Assembly: GCA_017464345.1 (NCBI GenBank)
Contig: JAFUAH010000022.1
Location: forward strand, 124,001-188,000
Source: Bacteroidaceae bacterium
GTDB taxonomy: Bacteria; Bacteroidota; Bacteroidia; Bacteroidales; Bacteroidaceae
Direction of reading: 5' to 3'
DNA length: 64,000 nucleotides
Shown here: positions 50,374 to 59,206 of the stretch, piece by piece
How positions within the stretch are numbered: position 1 is the first letter of the stretch
How the letters are laid out: each line of letters opens with the position of its first letter
Translations under genes and position numbers: made by a program
Notes under the pieces: generated by a model
Seen by the model: the letters and a program-made list of their open reading frames with translations, nothing else
Told to the model about the DNA's origin: nothing
Database searches by the model: none

Positions 50374-52686
50374 ATGGAGATACCTTTCACCGTTTCGGCG
50401 CGAACAGCCAAACTGATTGGATTAGAAAATTTTTCTAATCCAGAAGGCGCAGTAATTGAGTTAGTAAAGAATACCTATGATGCTGACTCAAAATATTGTT
50501 TTCTGTTATTTGACAAAAATGGTCAGACACCATGCATTTTTTTATTGGATTTTGGCTGCGGAATGACAGCGGAAACAATTATTAACAGTTGGATGTGCAT
50601 AGGAACAGATGATAAACTGTATGACGAATATTCGAAGAATGGACGCATAAAATCTGGTGCAAAGGGAATCGGTCGTTTTGCATTAAATCGGTTAGGAAAT
50701 GTTTCCCAAATGTGGACTTATACAGAAGAAACTAACGAAGGATATGTGTGGAATGTTAATTGGAATGAATTTGATGTTCCCCATGCAAATGTTTCTGATG
50801 TGAAGGCCACACTGGACAAAATATCATTTGATGAAATTAAAATCTGTGTTGAGGAAGTCCTGTCTTTCTTTTCATTACCAGAATTACCAGTTTTTAAACA
50901 TGGAACGTTATTAAAAATATCTAATCTTAATGATTCTTGGGATGAAACAGTGATAAGTAAGTTATATGATAATCTTCAGGGACTAATACCGCCATTCGAT
51001 ATTCCTGCATTTGAGATTTATATGCATTCAACAGAATGCCAAGTTAATTATGGGAAAGTTACGGTAGATTCATATTCTGACTATGACTACAAAGTTGTTG
51101 CACATTATAGCGGTGATATAGAAAAAACATTAGAAGTTGATATTACAAGAAACGAATTGGATATTAAACGCTTGAAAAATGAATATGTAGGTGTTTTTGA
51201 TTATCCTGAGATGAAGAATTTTCCTTATACATTAGATGTCTTTGAAAAAGGATCGTTTAAGCAGATTCTCCATCTTTCGGATTTGAAAATTGATAAAAAG
51301 AATCGATTGGAAGAGTTCGGGGATAAAATTGGTAAGTTTGACTTTACATTCTATTTTGCAAAGAATACTATTAGAGATGTAAAAGGAGAAGGAGATCGTT
51401 CTAAATTTCCATATAAGTCAATTCCGGCAAGCCGAAGAAAATGGCTTCAACAAAATGTTGGAGTTAAGATATATCGTGATAATTTTCGTGTCAGGCCTTA
51501 TGGCGAAAATGGAAATGATTGGCTAAGACTTGGAGAAAGATATACTACGAATCCTAGTGGCGCAGGACAGCGAAAAGGCGGCTATTACATTCGGCAGAAT
51601 CAGATTGTCGGCGCTATTGAAATATCAAGGATTTATAACAAATATTTGGAAGATAAATCTAGCCGTGAAGGTCTACAAGAGAATGAGGTTTTTGATTTGT
51701 TTAAGGACATTCTTATTGGGATTATCTCTCTCTTTGAGAAAGACCGTAATGTAGTAATGTACAATCTTAGTCAATTGTATGATAAGAACAACCCCAAAGG
51801 AAAAGCTAAACAGGATGCTGATGAGGCGGCAAAGTCTGGTTATACATCTGAAAATTACGAGAAAGTTCGTACAGGTTATGAGACTCTAAAACAAGAGTTG
51901 GAGGACAAAGATGATGAACTTAGCCTATTGAGGAATCTGGCAAGTACAGGTTTAGTAATAACTTCGTTTTCTCATGAATTGCGTAACATTAAGGCTCTGT
52001 TAGATACTCGATCCTTAGATTTAAAAGAAGCATTAGAGAATATTGTGTCAAATGACGAAATACAACAACGTGGTATAGGACCGTACGATAATCCTTACAA
52101 TATGATAGAAGAATTAGGAGTTCAAGACCAGAAAGTTAGAGGATGGTTAGAGTATTCTCTTAATTCTATTAGGCGTGATAAACGTGAAAGAGGTGAAGTT
52201 TACTTGAACCAGTACTTTAATTCATTTAAGAATACTTGGCAGACAGTATTGAATGAGCTTAATATACAAATGAATATTTATGGCTTCACTGATGATATGG
52301 TTATCGAAGCTATGCAAATAGATTTAGATACGATATTCAATAATTTATTGTCCAACTCAATATATGCAATAAAAGAGACAAAAAGTAATCTGAATAGGGA
52401 AATAGAAATTAATGGGAATAATATTGAAAACCAAATCCAAATATCCTTTGTTGATACTGGTATTGGACTGGCAGACGAATATAAAAACCATATCAATGAT
52501 ATCTTTAATGCATTCGAGTCTTCGAAGGTTGATGAGGATGGCAAAAAGATAGGTACAGGACTTGGATTATACATAACAAAGACTACAATAGAAAAATATA
52601 AGGGAGATATTTCTGTCATTCCCGATATGCCAATTGGTTTTGGGGTAATTGTAACTTTTAATAATACAACAAATACAACAATATGA
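50374..52686 (+). CDS. dual GHKL ATPase: HSP90/MORC-like N-domain plus histidine-kinase-like C-domain
   Basis: 770 residues with two ATP-binding GHKL modules. The first: N box EGAVIELVKNTYDAD (Asn33), G1 DFGCGM (59-64), G2 GAKGIGRFA (95-103), like HSP90/MutL/MORC. A beta-rich middle follows, then a coiled coil (~490-525). The second: H box FSHELRN with His534, N box with N657-N661 (FNNLLSNSIYAIK), G1 DTGIGLADEY and G2 GTGLGLY, a histidine-kinase catalytic core. Soluble, no sensor or membrane region. It overlaps the receiver-like gene by four bases (ATGA), and a methylase and HNH nuclease follow. Probably a switch ATPase for a restriction-like system. Very AT-rich. Confidence 0.85.
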   Translation: MEIPFTVSARTAKLIGLENFSNPEGAVIELVKNTYDADSKYCFLLFDKNGQTPCIFLLDFGCGMTAETIINSWMCIGTDDKLYDEYSKNGRIKSGAKGIGRFALNRLGNVSQMWTYTEETNEGYVWNVNWNEFDVPHANVSDVKATLDKISFDEIKICVEEVLSFFSLPELPVFKHGTLLKISNLNDSWDETVISKLYDNLQGLIPPFDIPAFEIYMHSTECQVNYGKVTVDSYSDYDYKVVAHYSGDIEKTLEVDITRNELDIKRLKNEYVGVFDYPEMKNFPYTLDVFEKGSFKQILHLSDLKIDKKNRLEEFGDKIGKFDFTFYFAKNTIRDVKGEGDRSKFPYKSIPASRRKWLQQNVGVKIYRDNFRVRPYGENGNDWLRLGERYTTNPSGAGQRKGGYYIRQNQIVGAIEISRIYNKYLEDKSSREGLQENEVFDLFKDILIGIISLFEKDRNVVMYNLSQLYDKNNPKGKAKQDADEAAKSGYTSENYEKVRTGYETLKQELEDKDDELSLLRNLASTGLVITSFSHELRNIKALLDTRSLDLKEALENIVSNDEIQQRGIGPYDNPYNMIEELGVQDQKVRGWLEYSLNSIRRDKRERGEVYLNQYFNSFKNTWQTVLNELNIQMNIYGFTDDMVIEAMQIDLDTIFNNLLSNSIYAIKETKSNLNREIEINGNNIENQIQISFVDTGIGLADEYKNHINDIFNAFESSKVDEDGKKIGTGLGLYITKTTIEKYKGDISVIPDMPIGFGVIVTFNNTTNTTI

Positions 52687-53345
52687 AAATGATTACATTA
52701 GGATACTTAGAAGAAGATAAGGGACATCGTTTTACATTCAATAGAGTCTTTAAGAAAGATTTTCATGTAGAATTCCTTGATGACCCTAACTTGTTATCAA
52801 CAACTGACGATTTGATAAAGCAAATTGAAGAACGTCAGTTGGATGTGCTTGCTGTTGATTATAAGTTGGCAGATAGCGGATGGCTGCCCTACAATGGTGA
52901 TGATGTCATAAAAGCTCTATGGGAAAAGAAAAGATATTTCCCTGTTTTCATGTTGACTTCATATCCTTCTGATGCGATGTCCAAATTGGATAACGTTTTT
53001 TTAGTCAATGACAAAAACATAATGTCTGATAAAGAGAGTGCTCAAGACGATGAGAAGTCATTAGCCTCTTTGAAAGAAAAAATTAAGAAATCTGTCGAGA
53101 ACTACAAATCTATTGTTTCTACAAGAGAAAAACGTACTAGGGAATTAGAAGCGAAACAAGATACAAAAGAAGGATTGTCTGATGAAGAAGAAAAAGAATT
53201 GTTAGAACTTCATATAGAACTTCAGGCTATTGATCCACATGCAAATCCACTTTCACCAGCAGATATGGAAACTAAATCTGTAAAAGATTTGCGCGAATTG
53301 GTAAATTTGTCTCGTGGATTGCTAGAAAAGATTAGAAAGGATTAG
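52683..53345 (+). CDS. response-regulator-receiver-like protein with coiled-coil tail
   Basis: 220 residues. The first ~120 look like a receiver fold: acidic pocket E10-E11-D12, a candidate phosphoacceptor Asp59 in DVLAVDYKLADSG, and VFMLTSYPSD with the conserved Thr/Ser position. The tail is a charged coiled coil (EKIKKSVENYKSIVSTREKRTRELEAKQ) without a DNA-binding domain. It overlaps the GHKL gene by four bases, so the two probably form a kinase-receiver pair, with His534 of the ATPase as possible phosphodonor. The HNH gene begins 3 nt after it. Confidence 0.75.
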   Translation: MKMITLGYLEEDKGHRFTFNRVFKKDFHVEFLDDPNLLSTTDDLIKQIEERQLDVLAVDYKLADSGWLPYNGDDVIKALWEKKRYFPVFMLTSYPSDAMSKLDNVFLVNDKNIMSDKESAQDDEKSLASLKEKIKKSVENYKSIVSTREKRTRELEAKQDTKEGLSDEEEKELLELHIELQAIDPHANPLSPADMETKSVKDLRELVNLSRGLLEKIRKD

Positions 53346-53348
53346 ACC

Positions 53349-53930
53349 ATGGTATATAAGTTAAGGGAAAAGACACCACAAAGACGCACAGATATAGATA
53401 AGAGAAATGACTATAAGAAATATCGTAATGAATTAATTGCAGATTTTAATGGTCATTGTGGATATTGTGGAGATCGTGATTGGCCAAGAAAAGAACATTT
53501 TGAGATTGACCATTTTGTTCCAAAAGATAAAATGGTCAATCTCAAAGAAAATGATTATTCAAATTTAGTATATGCATGCCGCTCTTGTAATAATTCGAAA
53601 CGAGCCAAATGGCCTACGGGTGACGAAAGTAAACCAAACAATGGTAAGATAGGATGGATTGATCCATGTAATAAAGAATATGATGAGCAGTTTGAACGTT
53701 CTGAGTTTGGTTCTATTGTCGCTAAGACTGAACTGGGTGAGTGGATGTTCGACAATTTGAAATTATGGAAAAGACAGCATGAAATGTTGTGGAATTATGA
53801 ACAACTTGAAATAGTAACTAATGAAATAGAAAAGGTCTATCAAAATTGTGAAGACAAAGATGTTTTGAAAGACTTTATAAATGTAATGCTTAAACAGAAA
53901 AATTTTTTGGAGCAATTGTATAGGGGATGA
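53349..53930 (+). CDS. HNH endonuclease of the AT-rich operon
   Basis: 193 residues. McrA-type HNH with zinc ribbon: Cys37-x2-Cys40 in HCGYCGD, catalytic Asp54-His55 in FEIDHFVPK, NLVYACRSCNNSK with the second Cys pair and Asn. N-terminal Arg/Lys-rich and C-terminal helical parts may bind DNA or partner proteins. It starts 3 nt after the receiver-like gene and overlaps the methylase gene by four bases (ATGA). As part of a restriction-modification-like operon it is the probable effector nuclease. Confidence 0.82.
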   Translation: MVYKLREKTPQRRTDIDKRNDYKKYRNELIADFNGHCGYCGDRDWPRKEHFEIDHFVPKDKMVNLKENDYSNLVYACRSCNNSKRAKWPTGDESKPNNGKIGWIDPCNKEYDEQFERSEFGSIVAKTELGEWMFDNLKLWKRQHEMLWNYEQLEIVTNEIEKVYQNCEDKDVLKDFINVMLKQKNFLEQLYRG

Positions 53931-55768
53931 ATACGGCAGTTTTCAAATTCCTAAAAAAACATATGTCGTCTGACATAGATTTTGTTGACAGCCTATTTGC
54001 AACCGTTTTCGTTTGCAAAAATGGCTGGACAGTAAAGAATAACTCTTTGCTGTCTTCTTTACTAATAAGAGAAGATCATCTTTGGTATCCTTATGTAATT
54101 GATTTTACAAGAATTTTAGATGCTAATGGGTGTAAGTATACATTAGAAGAATTGATAAATCTATTTGAGTTTGTTGTCTCACCTGCAGATAAAATAATAA
54201 ATGGGGCCGTGTACACTCCTCAAAGAATTAGAAACTATATTTTAAACTATTGTTTGGGCAATAATTCTGTTTCAAATAATTTAAAAATAGCAGATATCGC
54301 TTGCGGCTGTGGTGGTTTCTTGAAAGATGCTGCCGAAAGAATACATTTGAATACCGGTAAATCCTATAAAAATATTTTTCGTAATATTATTTATGGAGTG
54401 GACATTCAGCCTTATTCGATTAAGCGAACAAAAATATTATTGTCTTTATTGGCTATTAGCCAAGGTGAGGATGATGATTTTATATTTAATCTATGGATTG
54501 CAGATACATTGACGATCAACTTCAATGACATAATTAAAGGTTTTGAAGGATTTGATCTAATAATAGGTAATCCTCCCTATGTTTGTTCACGTCGATTAAC
54601 AGACGAAATTCGCGCTAACATGCAAAAGTGGTCTGTTTGTAAGACTGGCCATCCAGATTTATATATTCCATTTTTCCAGATTGCCTTGGAGAATTTAAAA
54701 GATAAGGGAATTATGGGATATATTACTATGAATAGTTTTATAAAGAGCCTTAATGGCCGTTCTCTTCGAGAGTATTTTGAACAAAAATCACCTCATATTA
54801 AGATCGTAGATTTTCGGAGTAAACAAGTATTCGAAAAGAAAAGTACATATACCTGTATTTGTTTTATCAAAAATGAGAAATCATCAGGTATTGACTATGC
54901 AATTGATGAAAATGCAATATTAGATACCACTATAGATTTTCAATTCATTAATTATTCCTTATTAGATTATAGGCGTGGATGGAATCTAAATAACACCTCA
55001 AAAGTCAATATTCTTGAAAATATAGGAACTCCGATAGGAAAATACTCACAATCACGTCATGGGATAGCAACTTTGTGCAATAAAGTGTATATTTTTTCTC
55101 CTGCAGGAGAGAGCAAGGACTATTATTTCCTTCGAAAAGATGGCTGCGAGTATAAAATAGAGAAGAATATTTGTAAAGATATTATTAATCCAAACAAACT
55201 TAATTCAGATGTAAAATTTGAAAATATTCTAGAGAAAGTTATTTTCCCTTATCGCAGTGATAGATATGGTAAAATGCAGATTATACCTGAGATTATTATG
55301 CAAAAGGACTATCCAGAAGCATATAAATATTTATTGACTCAGAGAGAAAAATTGGCTACTCGTGATAAGGGTAAAGGTAAAAACTATCCAGTCTGGTATC
55401 AATTTGGTAGAACTCAATCCCTAAACATGCCTCCTGTCAAGTTGTTTTTCCCGAAAATTGCGAATCGGGCTCCAAGATGTGTCCTAATAAACGACACCGA
55501 TTTGTTTTTGTACAATGGTATGGCATTTGTAGGAGAAAATGTCGAAAATCTGAAGATATTACAGAAAGTCTTTGAATCGTCATTGTTCTGGAATTATCTT
55601 ATATCCAACAGTAAACCATATTCTTCTGACTACTATTCTTTAAACGGTGAGTATATAAAGAATTTCGGGATATACACTTTTACTGATGAAGATAAAGCAT
55701 ATTTGTTAAGTATTAATGACAGAGAAGCTGTAGATAAGTTTTTGTATGAGTGTTATGCAAGGAAATAA
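53927..55768 (+). CDS. N6-adenine DNA methyltransferase, Eco57I-like, without nuclease domain
   Basis: 613 residues. Motif I LKIADIACGCGGFLKDAA (~120-135), motif IV FDLIIGNPPYVC (Asn215-Pro-Pro-Tyr218), then a helical/beta C-terminal target-recognition region with a typical 'RRGWNLNN' and TRDKGKGKNYPVWYQFGR segment. Type I/IIG/Eco57I class adenine methylase; no PD-(D/E)XK or HNH domain in the same chain. The HNH gene upstream overlaps by four bases. Last gene of a four-gene operon of low GC content. Recognition sequence cannot be derived. Confidence 0.85.
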   Translation: MNTAVFKFLKKHMSSDIDFVDSLFATVFVCKNGWTVKNNSLLSSLLIREDHLWYPYVIDFTRILDANGCKYTLEELINLFEFVVSPADKIINGAVYTPQRIRNYILNYCLGNNSVSNNLKIADIACGCGGFLKDAAERIHLNTGKSYKNIFRNIIYGVDIQPYSIKRTKILLSLLAISQGEDDDFIFNLWIADTLTINFNDIIKGFEGFDLIIGNPPYVCSRRLTDEIRANMQKWSVCKTGHPDLYIPFFQIALENLKDKGIMGYITMNSFIKSLNGRSLREYFEQKSPHIKIVDFRSKQVFEKKSTYTCICFIKNEKSSGIDYAIDENAILDTTIDFQFINYSLLDYRRGWNLNNTSKVNILENIGTPIGKYSQSRHGIATLCNKVYIFSPAGESKDYYFLRKDGCEYKIEKNICKDIINPNKLNSDVKFENILEKVIFPYRSDRYGKMQIIPEIIMQKDYPEAYKYLLTQREKLATRDKGKGKNYPVWYQFGRTQSLNMPPVKLFFPKIANRAPRCVLINDTDLFLYNGMAFVGENVENLKILQKVFESSLFWNYLISNSKPYSSDYYSLNGEYIKNFGIYTFTDEDKAYLLSINDREAVDKFLYECYARK

Positions 55769-55822
55769 CAAGAATAATCGCCAGACCTCTCTTGCCGATA
55801 TCTTTTTACTCCAATTGCGGCA

Positions 55823-56008
55823 ACAATTGTGGATAAGGCGGTTGATTGTATTATCCATTTAAATGAAGACAATATAGAGAACATATTGGATGCTACCAAG
55901 GACTAAAAGGATGCCGAAAAAGTGAGGATGAGAAACTTCATGGAGAATTACAGAATATCTGTTAAAGAATATATTGCTGCAAACAACCTATTGATACAAC
56001 AGAATTAG
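55823..56008 (+). pseudogene. decayed coding remnant
   Basis: A single frame reads TIVDKAVDCIIHLNEDNIENILDATKD, TAA, then KDAEKVRMRNFMENYRISVKEYIAANNLL..., TAG, i.e. a plausible helical protein interrupted by a stop, with no start. It follows the methylase by 55 nt and has the same AT-rich composition, so it looks like the remains of a fifth gene. I do not recognise it. Confidence 0.35.
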
Positions 56009-56039
56009 AGCACTGCTATATGGCTTTGCCGTTTAATAG

Positions 56040-56080
56040 AAAAACTACAGAGACCACGAAATCGTGACTCTGTAGTTTTC
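56040..56080. terminator. bidirectional terminator
   Basis: AAAAACTACAGAG (56040-56052) and its complement CTCTGTAGTTTTC (56068-56080) with an inner CACGAAATCGTG hairpin, between the AT-rich island and a leftward gene. Confidence 0.75.
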
Positions 56081-56097
56081 TGATGCTTGGGTATAGG

Positions 56098-56604
56098 TTA
56101 CTTGTTAATCTGGTACTCGTCGGCAGTAGAGAACTGAGAGAATACTGTGCCAGCAGGAATAGTGGCTTGGTCGCCCTTCTTTGCGAGGAATGCGAGGAAT
56201 GGCAGGAGACCAGTCCATACGGTAAGGCCAACAGCAAGACCTATGGACTTCCCTTTCTTGCTTTTACCTTTCTCGGTAAAGTTTCCATTCAGCAACACAT
56301 TTTGACCATCAACGGCTTCCGTTGTCATTGATTTGATGATGATCTGGCCTGGCTTACCTACGCCTTTCGCCTTTTTGCACTCGTAGTTCACATTTACGCG
56401 TGCTCCTTTTTCGATGGCAACTACGCCATCAGTGGTTTTCACATCATTGTCTACGATACAACTCATCGTTCCGCCTGTCTTACTTGAAACTTCAGACAGG
56501 TTTCTCACGTAGACAACCGTTCCGCGTCTCAGCGGAGCACCTGCAAAGACAGACAGGTTTAGGACTGCCAATGCCATGAACAGGCAACAAAACTTTTTAA
56601 ACAT
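56098..56604 (-). CDS. small exported protein, unknown function
   Basis: 168 residues with a signal peptide ending near VFAGA. The mature part is beta-rich with 'GTVVYVRNLSEVSSKTGG' and 'IEKGARVNVNYECKKAKG', then IIIKSMTTEAVDGQNVLLNGNF and a Gly/hydrophobic segment (GKSIGLAVGLTVWTGLLPFLAFL) that might cross the membrane, ending AKKGDQATIPAGTVFSQFS. No named domain. It resembles other conserved Bacteroidales exported proteins I cannot name. Confidence 0.7.
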   Translation of the reverse strand: MFKKFCCLFMALAVLNLSVFAGAPLRRGTVVYVRNLSEVSSKTGGTMSCIVDNDVKTTDGVVAIEKGARVNVNYECKKAKGVGKPGQIIIKSMTTEAVDGQNVLLNGNFTEKGKSKKGKSIGLAVGLTVWTGLLPFLAFLAKKGDQATIPAGTVFSQFSTADEYQINK

Positions 56605-56617
56605 AATGTAAATAATT

Positions 56618-56899
56618 TTAAGTTTTGCCCTTACGAACTCCTGATAAGGACGAATCGTTTTTAGTTTGTTTCAGGCACAAAGAGAAGTGTGGAGTTCTTT
56701 CGTCTATGAAACAGGAGGCTCTGACAAAACCTTGACCACATAAACGATACTCCACACCTATATAGCCTAAGCATGTATCCGTTACCGCATACTTATTGCT
56801 ATACAAGAAAAGAGTGCTGTTCGTCATCCCTGGTCGTGAAACTGTCAGATTTCCTGTTTGGGATAGTGCGAAAACACTTTCTACATTATGTCTTGTCAA
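56618..56899 (-). CDS. possible 93-residue upstream protein, doubtful
   Basis: ATG at 56899 lies 14 nt after a TATCTTTG -7 box (56913-56920) and the frame runs to 14 nt before the next gene. Sequence MTRHNVESVFALSQTG... has a fairly natural composition but no recognised family. It could instead be a long structured leader. Confidence 0.35.
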   Translation of the reverse strand: MTRHNVESVFALSQTGNLTVSRPGMTNSTLFLYSNKYAVTDTCLGYIGVEYRLCGQGFVRASCFIDERTPHFSLCLKQTKNDSSLSGVRKGKT

Positions 56900-56912
56900 T
56901 TGCTTGACGGGA

Positions 56913-56920
56913 CAAAGATA
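56913..56920 (-). promoter_or_regulatory. -7 box for the leftward gene(s) at 56.1-56.9 kb
   Basis: TATCTTTG on the minus strand; distance to the exported protein's ATG is about 310 nt, so the transcript carries a long leader or the small frame above. Confidence 0.55.
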
Positions 56921-57082
56921 GAGAATTATTTTCGATTACGAACAACACTCGGTAAGAAAATTGAGCAAAGGTACGCATTTCTTTTGAAAAAGCGGTAATA
57001 AATCGTCATGGGTTTTTCCTCGAAGAGGTTAAGTACAATCAAATTGCTCGTTTCCATCTCGGATATTTCGGGGGAGTGCTCA

Positions 57083-57113
57083 CTATTAGTGAGAAGTGCG
57101 ATGCGCTAACAAT
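57083..57113. repeat. two dyad units of the 44.55-kb array family
   Basis: CTCACTATTAGTGAG at 57079-57093, then GAAGTGCGAT and GCGCTAACAATGGG at 57103; the core starts (57083 and 57106) are 23 bp apart. Sequence shared with 44667-44706, including GAAGTGCGAT and AATGGGCAGAAG. Confidence 0.75.
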
Positions 57114-57144
57114 GGGCAGAAGCGTAGGCCCAACCTTGAAAAGA

Positions 57145-57177
57145 ACGGTGCAGGGGCTGTTATCGCCACTGCACCGT
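57145..57177 (+). terminator. hairpin in a gene-poor gap
   Basis: ACGGTGCAG and CTGCACCGT, 9-bp stem, 15-nt loop, followed by ATTTCTATA. No plus-strand gene ends here, so it may be a relic. The remaining 57000-57320 has no gene. Confidence 0.45.
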
Positions 57178-57232
57178 ATTTCTATACTATAGCATCGTGT
57201 TCCTGCAAGTGTCAGCCAGAAGGCCATTAAGC

Positions 57233-57257
57233 AAAAACCGTCAAAGGGCTTTGACGG
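57233..57257 (-). terminator. terminator of the HsdS-lipoprotein fusion gene
   Basis: On the minus strand CCGTCAAA-GCCC-TTTGACGG followed by TTTTT, 66 nt after the stop codon of the gene at 57323. Confidence 0.8.
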
Positions 57258-57322
57258 TACTTCCGTCAATAGTATGATGGCTGTACCATCAATATAATGA
57301 TGGCCTGTTAGGCTGGGCGGGT

Positions 57323-59176
57323 TTATCGGGTTGTGATGTAACTGTAATAGGATTTCACTTTATCCTCGTAGAGTATTTGTCCAGCCACATCATAGACTTG
57401 AACAGTGATGCGTGCGTTCTCCGCCAATACGGGGAAATTTGTAACGACGTGGTTTTTGAGAGTGATGGTCATCCGGTATTTTCCGTCCTCGTCGGGGCGC
57501 GTTGATTGCTCGTCAATCTGTGGATTGCCGTATTCAACACCGCCGTTGCGCAGTGTGTACGTAGCGGTTCCGCAGAGGGGTTGGTCGGAAGTCAGAACGA
57601 GACGGTCGGCATCTCCTCTGAAATCATTAAATTGAATATGAGGGCAAGCGGGCATAAAGTAGATGGCAGTCGGATTACTGATGGGACTGTAGTCATAGTT
57701 CTCCCTTTGCCCCACGAACGGGAACTCGTCGGAAGTGATTTCCTTGGGTATGGTCAGGCGGTAAGTGCCATATCCGTCGGGCATGGAGACCATGCTGACA
57801 GGGAAGTAGGCCTGGTACTGCTCTTGCTTTTCGGTGCTGGGAATATCGACGTAGCGATTGTAACGATAGTCGTATGGCAGCGTGTTTATCTCGTATACCT
57901 TGCCATTCACCCCAATGTGGTCGGTATTGAAAATCTCTACATTATCGTAGGTGTAGGCTAAGAACATCCGCTGAGGTACGAGCGCGTCAGGGGCTTTCTG
58001 TTGGTAGGTATATGTTGCGAGTTCCTTTTCGGATTCGTCGGTATAGATGATATGGCCCGTACGATTCTCTCCCGTGTTGGGCTGTCCTACGATATCTACT
58101 GTATAGATGTTCTCGGCGATGGTACGCACCCTTGCCGTAAGCCACTCCGCATCGCTCTTTGCTTGGAAGGGGATGGTGGACAAAAACATGGGAGAAAGCG
58201 AGAAACCACCAGCATCGAATCCGATGTTGGGATTTGCTGGCTCATAAGTCCATAATTCATCACCATCTATGTTCTTGAAGATGTGGCCTTCCTGCCCGTC
58301 CATCTTGCCATCGCCATCTGTGTCAAGGAACTTGTAGAACGTCGGGATGGAGAAGTCCGTGACCTTGTTCTTCTCGTAGAAATCGATGAGACCGCTTATC
58401 ACATCGCCCACGTAGATGTTGTGCTCGTTGCGGTGAATCTCTTCGTTTAGGTCGCTGGAGAGCATCCCGTCCTCTTCCAGGTCGGCGGCGATGTCGGAGA
58501 TAAGTTTGCTCACGTCGCCGACACTTCGGTCTTGTTGTATGAGCAAGGAGGCGGCCAGCAGCAAACCGTTGGCATCCCCACTGCCGGCGATGTTCATGTC
58601 CGTGAAGTCTGCCGATGCCGTGTTACCCAGGCCCAGAGCCGTCAGCACCTCTATCTGTGCACGGCTCTGTGCGTCGGCAAACTTCGTCCCAGCCTTGACC
58701 AGATACTTGATGCGGTTGTAGGCCAACGTGGTCAGCAGATTCACGTTCACGTGGCTGTTTGTGGCCGCCAGTGCCTGCAGATTGATGGTCGATTCCGAGG
58801 TCTCACCACGGTTTTCGTTGTAGTAATAGCCGTTGGCCTTTATGTCTATGAAGTCGGCACTGACGTTATCCACCGTGAACGTCCCCATGTCGTCCGTTGT
58901 CTGCGTGGGATAACTCAATCCCGTCGCACTCAGGTTATTGTCCATAGCATAGATGGTGATGGAGGATCCCTTGATGAATTGTCCCTTTTGTGCTACGCCT
59001 GAGATGCTCGCGGTGTGCTTGCCTCCCTTTTCGCCGCCCTCAACCTCGTCGCCACATGCTCCGAGCGCCAGCGTCATTGCAGCCAGGAGTGTCATGGCCA
59101 TGTAAGCTTCTCCCAGTTTCTTAAACTCCACTCCATCAGGGCAAAGTTGTTGTATCAATTGCTGTATGTTGTTCAT
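57323..59176 (-). CDS. lipoprotein fused in frame to an hsdS start
   Basis: 617 residues. The first ~23 residues (MNNIQQLIQQLCPDGVEF, then KKLGE) are the start of a type I restriction specificity subunit. Then a lipoprotein signal begins (MAMTLLAAMTLALGAC, lipobox LGAC). The mature part has a beta domain, a helical stretch (residues ~140-250), Ca-binding-like DTDGDGKMDG (~290), a BACON-like Ig domain (~320-395) and a C-terminal beta-sandwich. The native lipoprotein signal lacks a charged start, which the HsdS Lys-Lys now supplies. ATG at 59101 is the other start; which is used is not known. Downstream of a Fic gene and a broken hsdM. Confidence 0.75.
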   Translation of the reverse strand: MNNIQQLIQQLCPDGVEFKKLGEAYMAMTLLAAMTLALGACGDEVEGGEKGGKHTASISGVAQKGQFIKGSSITIYAMDNNLSATGLSYPTQTTDDMGTFTVDNVSADFIDIKANGYYYNENRGETSESTINLQALAATNSHVNVNLLTTLAYNRIKYLVKAGTKFADAQSRAQIEVLTALGLGNTASADFTDMNIAGSGDANGLLLAASLLIQQDRSVGDVSKLISDIAADLEEDGMLSSDLNEEIHRNEHNIYVGDVISGLIDFYEKNKVTDFSIPTFYKFLDTDGDGKMDGQEGHIFKNIDGDELWTYEPANPNIGFDAGGFSLSPMFLSTIPFQAKSDAEWLTARVRTIAENIYTVDIVGQPNTGENRTGHIIYTDESEKELATYTYQQKAPDALVPQRMFLAYTYDNVEIFNTDHIGVNGKVYEINTLPYDYRYNRYVDIPSTEKQEQYQAYFPVSMVSMPDGYGTYRLTIPKEITSDEFPFVGQRENYDYSPISNPTAIYFMPACPHIQFNDFRGDADRLVLTSDQPLCGTATYTLRNGGVEYGNPQIDEQSTRPDEDGKYRMTITLKNHVVTNFPVLAENARITVQVYDVAGQILYEDKVKSYYSYITTR

Positions 59177-59206
59177 CGTTTCTGCTCCTTTATAACCTTT
59201 ATGATA

